In this document: piece by piece, positions 58,751 to 64,000 of the stretch
Numbering within the stretch: the first letter of the stretch is position 1
How the letters are laid out: every line of letters begins with the position of its first letter
Assembly: GCF_000012985.1 (NCBI RefSeq)
Contig: NC_007645.1
Coordinates: forward strand, 4,238,581 to 4,302,580
Direction of reading: 5' to 3'
Length of the DNA stretch: 64,000 bases
Origin: Hahella chejuensis KCTC 2396
GTDB taxonomy: Bacteria; Pseudomonadota; Gammaproteobacteria; Pseudomonadales; Oleiphilaceae
Translations under genes and position numbers: made by a program
The notes under the pieces: model-generated
Databases searched by the model: none
What the model saw: the letters and a program-made list of their open reading frames with translations, nothing else
What the model was told of the DNA's origin: nothing

Positions 58751-59530
58751 CTACTTGATGTAACGATCAATAATATTCTGATAGACGGATTGACCGTTCT
58801 CCTCTATCTCCGCTTTCAGTTCGTCCAGCGCAGTTTGAAAGCGCTCGATAATCCAGTCCGGCGTATCAATATTAAAGGCGTAATAGTTATCGCCGGCGGA
58901 ACCGAAATCGTACACTGGCGCATACTCAGAGGGGTTAAAGCCGTTCTGCTTGATGATCCAGTAAGCGGCGATGTCGCCGTAGGCCCACATGTCCACCCGA
59001 CCCGCCTCCAGCATTTTCGCCGCCAGTTCCGGGTATGGCACCGGCTCGCGTTTATCGAGCGGCACGCCGTATTCATCCAGTACAATCTCAGCGATGTCCT
59101 CACGCACGGAGGCGATGTGGTATTGCTTCACCTCTTCCGAAGAACGTATTTTCAGATTGCGTTCTTTTTTGGCCATCAACACAATCGGCGACGCCGCCAC
59201 TGGGCCTACCCATTTGAAAAGATCCTCCCGCGGACCACGCCGGGTCATGACAAACAAAACCGTATTGGGCGTTTTCAGCGTCAGCCGGTAGCTGCGCGCC
59301 CAGGGATGCACCTGGATATCCTTGCGCGTCTTTTTTGAGCCCAGTTTCTTAAGTATCAGCTCCAGCAGGTCAACGGAGAAACCTTTGAGATTGTTGTCCT
59401 GGACGTAGTTGAAAGGAGGATAGTCCTCAGTCATAAACGTCAGTTTTTCTATCGCTTCGTCCGCCCGACACAGGGATGCGCTCAACAATAGCCCCACCAG
59501 CGCCATGACAGGCCAGGAATACCATCGCAT
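58751..59530 (-). CDS. Periplasmic amino-acid-binding-like protein (SBP_bac_3)
   Basis: 259 aa from the ATG at 59530. The signal peptide is YSWPVMALVGLLLSASLCRA. The SBP_bac_3 fold is shown by LTFMTEDYPPFNYVQDNNLK, GFSVDLLELILKKLG, VHPWARSYRLTLKTPNTVLF and KMLEAGRVDMWAYGDIAAYW, the last being the second lobe. The RSYRLTLKTPNT motif is common in orphan binding proteins of gammaproteobacteria that lack ABC permeases. The ligand is likely a polar amino acid or small acid. It is followed by the membrane protein at 58180. Confidence 0.83.
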   Translation of the reverse strand: MRWYSWPVMALVGLLLSASLCRADEAIEKLTFMTEDYPPFNYVQDNNLKGFSVDLLELILKKLGSKKTRKDIQVHPWARSYRLTLKTPNTVLFVMTRRGPREDLFKWVGPVAASPIVLMAKKERNLKIRSSEEVKQYHIASVREDIAEIVLDEYGVPLDKREPVPYPELAAKMLEAGRVDMWAYGDIAAYWIIKQNGFNPSEYAPVYDFGSAGDNYYAFNIDTPDWIIERFQTALDELKAEIEENGQSVYQNIIDRYIK

Positions 59531-59709
59531 GCTTTTATGCCTCCACACCAAAATGGTTTCCTCGTCCCACAGAAACCAGACACGGGCGTTATATCTTCAA
59601 TTCTTTACGCGAAGTGCAGAACCGTCAAACTTTCGCCGAATTCATATATGATTCAGATTACTTTTATCAGCAACCTTTATTTACGATCACAGGTCGACAA
59701 CGGTTTCTT

Positions 59710-62700
59710 ATGTCCCAGGCGCTGGCTTTATTTCACCCACTTATCGCGGAATGGTTCGCGGCCAACCTAGGCGCGCCCACGGATATCCAAAGTAAAGCCT
59801 GGCCGCGCATCGCTTCCGGCGAACACTGCCTGATTACCGCTCCCACCGGCAGCGGCAAAACCCTCACCGCCTTTCTCTGGGCTCTCAACCGCTTCGCTAC
59901 CGGCGAGCTGCAACCGGGCCGTACGCGCATACTCTACATTTCGCCACTGAAAGCGCTGAATAACGATATCCGCAATAACCTCAGCCGTCCGCTGGCGGAA
60001 CTGACAGCGTGCTTTGAGCGTAAGGGGGAGCCCTTCCCGCTTATCCGCGCACAGACCCGCAGCGGCGACACCCCCTCAGGCGAACGCCGTCAGATGCTGC
60101 GCCAACCGCCGGAAATTCTCATCACCACGCCGGAAAGCCTCAACCTGCTGCTGAGTTCCCAGAGCGGCCTTAGCCTGCTGCAGGACCTGGATACGGTCAT
60201 CATTGATGAAGCGCATTCTCTGCTGGGCGTCAAACGGGGCGCTTACCTGATCTCCGCCGTGGAGCGTCTGGTGGATCTGTCCGGTGAGTTTCAGCGCATC
60301 GCTCTGTCCGCCACCATTAACCCGGTCTCCGCCGCCGCGGACTTTGTCGCCGGTTACGAACTGGATGTCCGTCAGCCTGACTATGCGCGCAATCCTCAAT
60401 ATCGCAAGCGGCCGGTCACGCTGGTGGAATCCCACGCCGCCAAGCATTACCGGCTCAGCGTCAACTATCCGGCCGCCATCGCTCACCGCAGCGCGGACAA
60501 ACACCTCTGGGACGCTCTCGCGGAAACCCTGCTGACGCGTATTCAGGCCAATCGCGCCACGCTCATCTTCACCAATAATCGCGCCCTGTGCGAAAAGCTC
60601 ACCTACAAGATCAATCAGGCGGCGGACGCGATGGTGGCTTACGCGCATCATGGCTCGCTGTCGCGGGAGATCCGCACCGAGGTGGAGCGGCGCCTCAAGG
60701 GAGGCGAACTGGCCGCTATCGTCGCCACCAGCTCTCTGGAGATGGGCATCGATATCGGCGCCCTGGATGAAGTCGTGCTGGTGCAGACCGCCGGTTCGGT
60801 GGCGGCGGCGATCCAGCGCGTGGGGCGGGCCGGCCATAACGTCGGCGACGTCAGCGTCGGCTCGCTGTTTCCGACTCATCCCCAGGACTTTTTGGAGTCC
60901 GCTGTGCTGGCCAAAGCCATCATGGAAAAAGACCTGGAGCCGGTGCGCCCACTGCAGTGTCCCCTGGATGTGCTGGCGCAGGTGATTATCTCCATGACGG
61001 GGGTGGCGACCTGGGACCTGGACGAACTGTACGCGCACCTGCGCATGTCCAGCGTTTACCACAATTTATCCCGTCGCCAGTTTGATCTGCTGATTGACAT
61101 GCTGGCGGGACGTTACGCGGAGAGTCGTATCCGCGAACTGCAGGCGCGCGTATCCGTGGATCGCATCGACAACGCCATCACGGCGCGCCCCGGCGCCCTG
61201 CTCTCACTGTATCAATCCGGAGGCGTCATACCGGATCGCGGTTATTTTCATCTGCGCCACCAGGACAGTAGCGCCCGTATCGGCGAGCTGGACGAAGAGT
61301 TCGTCTGGGAAGCGAAAATCGGTCAAAGCTTCACTCTGGGCGCGCAGTTCTGGCAGATTCAGAAAATCACCCACAACGATGTGTTCGTGCTTCCCGCCAA
61401 AGCCGGAGCGTCAACGCCACCGTTCTGGAAAGCCGAATCCATCAGCCGCAACTTCCACTTCTCCGAGCAAATTGGCCTGTTCCTGGAGCATCTCGACGCC
61501 AATCTGGACGCCCCTGATATTGTCGCCACCTTGCAGTCGCAATATTACATGACGGCGGAGGTGGCGGACTCCCTGCTGGATTTTCTGCGTCGCCAACGGG
61601 CGCACACGGGACGCCCCCTGCCTCATCGCCACCATCTGCTGGTGGAGATCGTCGACTCTATCCTGGGGCACAGCCACGGCCGTCAGATGGTGCTGCACAC
61701 CGGTTGGGGCGCTGAAGTGAATCGCCCCTGGGGCATGGCTCTGGAAGCCGCCTGGCTGGAATCCTTCAGCGAACAGCCGGTGGTGTATGTCAGTAACGAA
61801 TGCATCGTCCTGCAGATGCCGGAGGAAATTCCCGTCGACGCCATTCTCTCCCTGGTTTCTCCAGAGCGGATAGAAGCCCTGTTACGCGCCCGCCTGGAAG
61901 GCTCCGGTTTTTTTGGCGCGCGCTTCAGAGAATGCGCAGGCCGCGCATTGTTGCTCAGCAAAGGCAAATTCAACGAGCGTCGTCCTTTGTGGATGAGTCG
62001 CCTGCAGTCGCAGAAATTGCTGAACTCCGTGCTCAAGTACGAGGACTTCCCCATTCTGCTGGAAACTTGGCGCACCTGCCTGCAGGACGAATTTGATCTG
62101 ACCGCGTTAAAACAACTGCTGGAGGAGCTGCAAACCGAACAGATTCAATGGTCCGTCGCCAATACCCGAACGCCCAGCCCCATGGCGCAGAATATCGCCT
62201 GGGAGCAGGTCAACCTGTACATGTACAAGGACGACACGCCCACCTCGGACAAGACCTCCAATCTCAGTGAGGACCTGCTGCGAGAGCTGTTGTACAACGA
62301 TGAGCTGCGTCCCACCGTAAACGCTGAACTGTGTCAGCGCTTCGTGCAGAAACGCCAGCGTCTGGCGCCAGGTTATGCGCCGGACAGCGCGCGAGACCTG
62401 TTGGACTGGATCAAGGAACGCGGCGCTATTCCGGATTCTGAATGGCGCGAACTGCTGTTCTGTATTGAATCAGAGTCCGGCAATGAGACACTGCAAGACA
62501 TGCTGTCGGCGACGGAAACCAAAATTATTCGCCTGGAGCGCCGCAACGCCCAAGTTATTGTGGCGCGGGAAAACCAGGCCTCCTTCGCACAGGCGTTCTA
62601 TCCGGAAGCAGACGCGGATGCGGAATCCGATGCGCTCTTCGATACGCTGCTGGGCGAATGGCTACGCTTTTACGGGCCGGTGTCCGCCACAGAGATATCC

Positions 62701-64000
62701 CTCTGGCTTGGCGTCGACCCACAACGTTTGCAGCGGGCTCTCGACGATCTGGTGGAAGCGCGCGCAATCGTGGCCGGCCCCCTGATCGAAGGCAATGCTG
62801 AGCTGCGCTATTGCGATCGGGAGAATTTCGAAATCCTCCTGCATATGGCGCGCAAAGAGGCCGCGCCGGAATTCGCCCCCCTCCCCTTGGAGCAGCTTCC
62901 CCTGTTCTTACACTGCTGGCAGACCCTAACGTGCGAGCGTGACGACGATCCCCATGAGCGACTCTTCGATATTGTGCAACGCCTGCAGGGAACGCCCGCC
63001 CCTGCTGCGCTGTGGGAGAACGAAATACTTCCCGCGCGATTGCCGGACTACAACCCTGCCTTACTGGACCATCTGTTTCAGGAGTCCGACCTGGAGTGGC
63101 TTGGCGTGGAGGAAGGCAAAACCCTATTCTGCTTCGCCGCCGATCTGGACCTGCTTGACGCCCCTGCGCCTCTCAACGAAGAAGCCGCCGAAGACCTGCG
63201 GGCTCTGTTTCCAGACGTCGACAGCCGCTACGATTTCCAGGCTCTCTCCGGGAAAAGCGGACTGGACAACACTACGCTGACAGAACGCCTATGGGACTGG
63301 GTATGGAAACAACGCATCAACAACGACGCCTTCGCCGCGTTGCGCAGAGGAGTGGAAAACAAATTCACCATTCCGAATCTGCCCACTCAGAGTTCCGGCA
63401 GACCGCCATCCCGTCGTCGGGCCATGCGCCATTCCTTCGCCCAGTCGAAACAGGCGGCGAACAGTCCTGGAACCTGGCGGCAAGTGCGCTGGCCCTTGCG
63501 ACAGGATGATCCTATAACGGAACAGGAGCGCGGCAAGGATCGCGCACGCCTGCTGTTAAGTCGTTACGGTGTAGTGTTTCGCGAACTCCTGCAAAGAGAG
63601 CTTCCAGAAATGCGTTGGAGCGCGGTGTTTCGCTCCCTGCGCCTGATGGAGCTGTCCAGGGAAATCATCGGCGGCTACTTTTTCAAGGATATCCCCGGCC
63701 CGCAGTTCATTACCCCTAACGCGCTGCAAATGCTGCAGAACGGCCTGCCGCAAACCCGACTGTACTGGCTCAATGCAACCGATCCCGCGTCCCTGTGCGG
63801 ACTGGGTCTGACGGGGCTGAAACAGAAGCTGCCGAAGCGGCTGGACTCCATACATATGAGTTTCATGGGGCCGGAACTGATCATGGTGGCGCGCCGTAAC
63901 GGCAAACAGCTGGACATCATGATCCCGCCGGATCACCCGGACCTGGACGCCTGTCTGGCCCCGTTGAGCAACCTGTTGCACCGATCCTGTCAGCCGCTGA
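59710..64000 (+). CDS. lhr: Lhr-type ATP-dependent DNA helicase (partial, right edge)
   Basis: Open for 1430 codons and still open at the window edge, so the true C-terminus is missing. Starts ATG SQALALFHPLIAEWF. Superfamily 2 motifs: TDIQSKAWP (Q-like), APTGSGKTLTAF (Walker A), ILYISPLKALNNDI, TTPESLNLLL, IIDEAHSLLG (motif II), ALSATINPV, ATSSLEMGIDIG and AIQRVGRAGHN (motif VI). The long second half is the Lhr winged-helix, beta-barrel and C-terminal extension. Lhr helicases unwind DNA and RNA:DNA and are tied to DNA repair. It stands alone, diverging from the binding-protein gene. Confidence 0.92.
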   Translation, partial: MSQALALFHPLIAEWFAANLGAPTDIQSKAWPRIASGEHCLITAPTGSGKTLTAFLWALNRFATGELQPGRTRILYISPLKALNNDIRNNLSRPLAELTACFERKGEPFPLIRAQTRSGDTPSGERRQMLRQPPEILITTPESLNLLLSSQSGLSLLQDLDTVIIDEAHSLLGVKRGAYLISAVERLVDLSGEFQRIALSATINPVSAAADFVAGYELDVRQPDYARNPQYRKRPVTLVESHAAKHYRLSVNYPAAIAHRSADKHLWDALAETLLTRIQANRATLIFTNNRALCEKLTYKINQAADAMVAYAHHGSLSREIRTEVERRLKGGELAAIVATSSLEMGIDIGALDEVVLVQTAGSVAAAIQRVGRAGHNVGDVSVGSLFPTHPQDFLESAVLAKAIMEKDLEPVRPLQCPLDVLAQVIISMTGVATWDLDELYAHLRMSSVYHNLSRRQFDLLIDMLAGRYAESRIRELQARVSVDRIDNAITARPGALLSLYQSGGVIPDRGYFHLRHQDSSARIGELDEEFVWEAKIGQSFTLGAQFWQIQKITHNDVFVLPAKAGASTPPFWKAESISRNFHFSEQIGLFLEHLDANLDAPDIVATLQSQYYMTAEVADSLLDFLRRQRAHTGRPLPHRHHLLVEIVDSILGHSHGRQMVLHTGWGAEVNRPWGMALEAAWLESFSEQPVVYVSNECIVLQMPEEIPVDAILSLVSPERIEALLRARLEGSGFFGARFRECAGRALLLSKGKFNERRPLWMSRLQSQKLLNSVLKYEDFPILLETWRTCLQDEFDLTALKQLLEELQTEQIQWSVANTRTPSPMAQNIAWEQVNLYMYKDDTPTSDKTSNLSEDLLRELLYNDELRPTVNAELCQRFVQKRQRLAPGYAPDSARDLLDWIKERGAIPDSEWRELLFCIESESGNETLQDMLSATETKIIRLERRNAQVIVARENQASFAQAFYPEADADAESDALFDTLLGEWLRFYGPVSATEISLWLGVDPQRLQRALDDLVEARAIVAGPLIEGNAELRYCDRENFEILLHMARKEAAPEFAPLPLEQLPLFLHCWQTLTCERDDDPHERLFDIVQRLQGTPAPAALWENEILPARLPDYNPALLDHLFQESDLEWLGVEEGKTLFCFAADLDLLDAPAPLNEEAAEDLRALFPDVDSRYDFQALSGKSGLDNTTLTERLWDWVWKQRINNDAFAALRRGVENKFTIPNLPTQSSGRPPSRRRAMRHSFAQSKQAANSPGTWRQVRWPLRQDDPITEQERGKDRARLLLSRYGVVFRELLQRELPEMRWSAVFRSLRLMELSREIIGGYFFKDIPGPQFITPNALQMLQNGLPQTRLYWLNATDPASLCGLGLTGLKQKLPKRLDSIHMSFMGPELIMVARRNGKQLDIMIPPDHPDLDACLAPLSNLLHRSCQPL

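Noticed and set aside
60076-61062. 328-codon minus-strand ORF
   Set aside because: Shadow of the lhr frame, which carries all helicase motifs continuously across this region.

Overview
The window looks like chromosome of a free-living, GC-rich gammaproteobacterium. It combines part of a type III secretion export apparatus, a NodT-type RND efflux operon with its own two-component system, EAL and GGDEF proteins, many secreted hydrolases and a very large Lhr-type helicase. The style and the ~150-bp hairpin repeats fit a marine Hahella-like organism, but that placement is from memory and is not proven here. No rRNA, tRNA, CRISPR array or complete insertion sequence is visible.

Layout. 1-4030 (all minus): two TPR proteins, then SctS, SctT, SctU and the start of SctV, a tightly packed type III secretion operon without sctR. 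4147-5495: a decayed IS630 transposase abutting an intact MipA-like outer-membrane protein. 5831-8406: an E1-like adenylyltransferase/rhodanese facing a BNR-repeat protein and a GG-ending MoaD-like ubiquitin-fold protein, a candidate sulfur-carrier or conjugation system. 8613-17726: HAD phosphatase, amidase, a 712-aa TerD-like protein, an AAA ATPase, an EamA exporter, a NADAR protein and a secreted zinc protease split by a frameshift. 17995-29586: small or orphan proteins (SLOG-like, DUF4279, BRCT), a truncated Nmad3 gene, carbonic anhydrase, an RstBA-like two-component pair, an S41 lipoprotein protease and a BaiN/HI0933-like flavoprotein. 29709-38928: EAL protein, then the five-gene efflux operon (OMF, MFP, RND, regulator, kinase) with a PhoP-box-like direct repeat upstream. 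39101-43435: ADP-ribosylglycohydrolase, a frameshifted gene, and six tandem paralogous small lipoproteins. 43451-50755: Hpt protein, degenerate GGDEF protein, patatin lipoprotein, DJ-1 and CAP proteins, MalZ-like glucosidase. 50803-59530: secreted alpha-amylase with CBM20, a SigK/RskA-like ECF pair with a COG4315 lipoprotein, a pectin-acetylesterase-like hydrolase and a periplasmic solute-binding protein. 59710-64000: lhr, open to the window edge.

A ~150-bp element with TTATTAAT/ATTAATAA ends and up to five internal hairpins occurs in four full and at least six partial copies. Three genes end inside copies: a histidine kinase takes its last ~10 residues from one, and a HAD phosphatase and a lipoprotein take their stop codons from element tips. 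The hairpin stems show compensatory changes between copies.

Genes that appear to work together: the T3SS export genes; the E1/Ubl/BNR set; efflux pump plus regulator; RstBA-like pair; sigma/anti-sigma/lipoprotein set; MalZ and the alpha-amylase (starch to maltodextrin to glucose); and the lipoprotein array.
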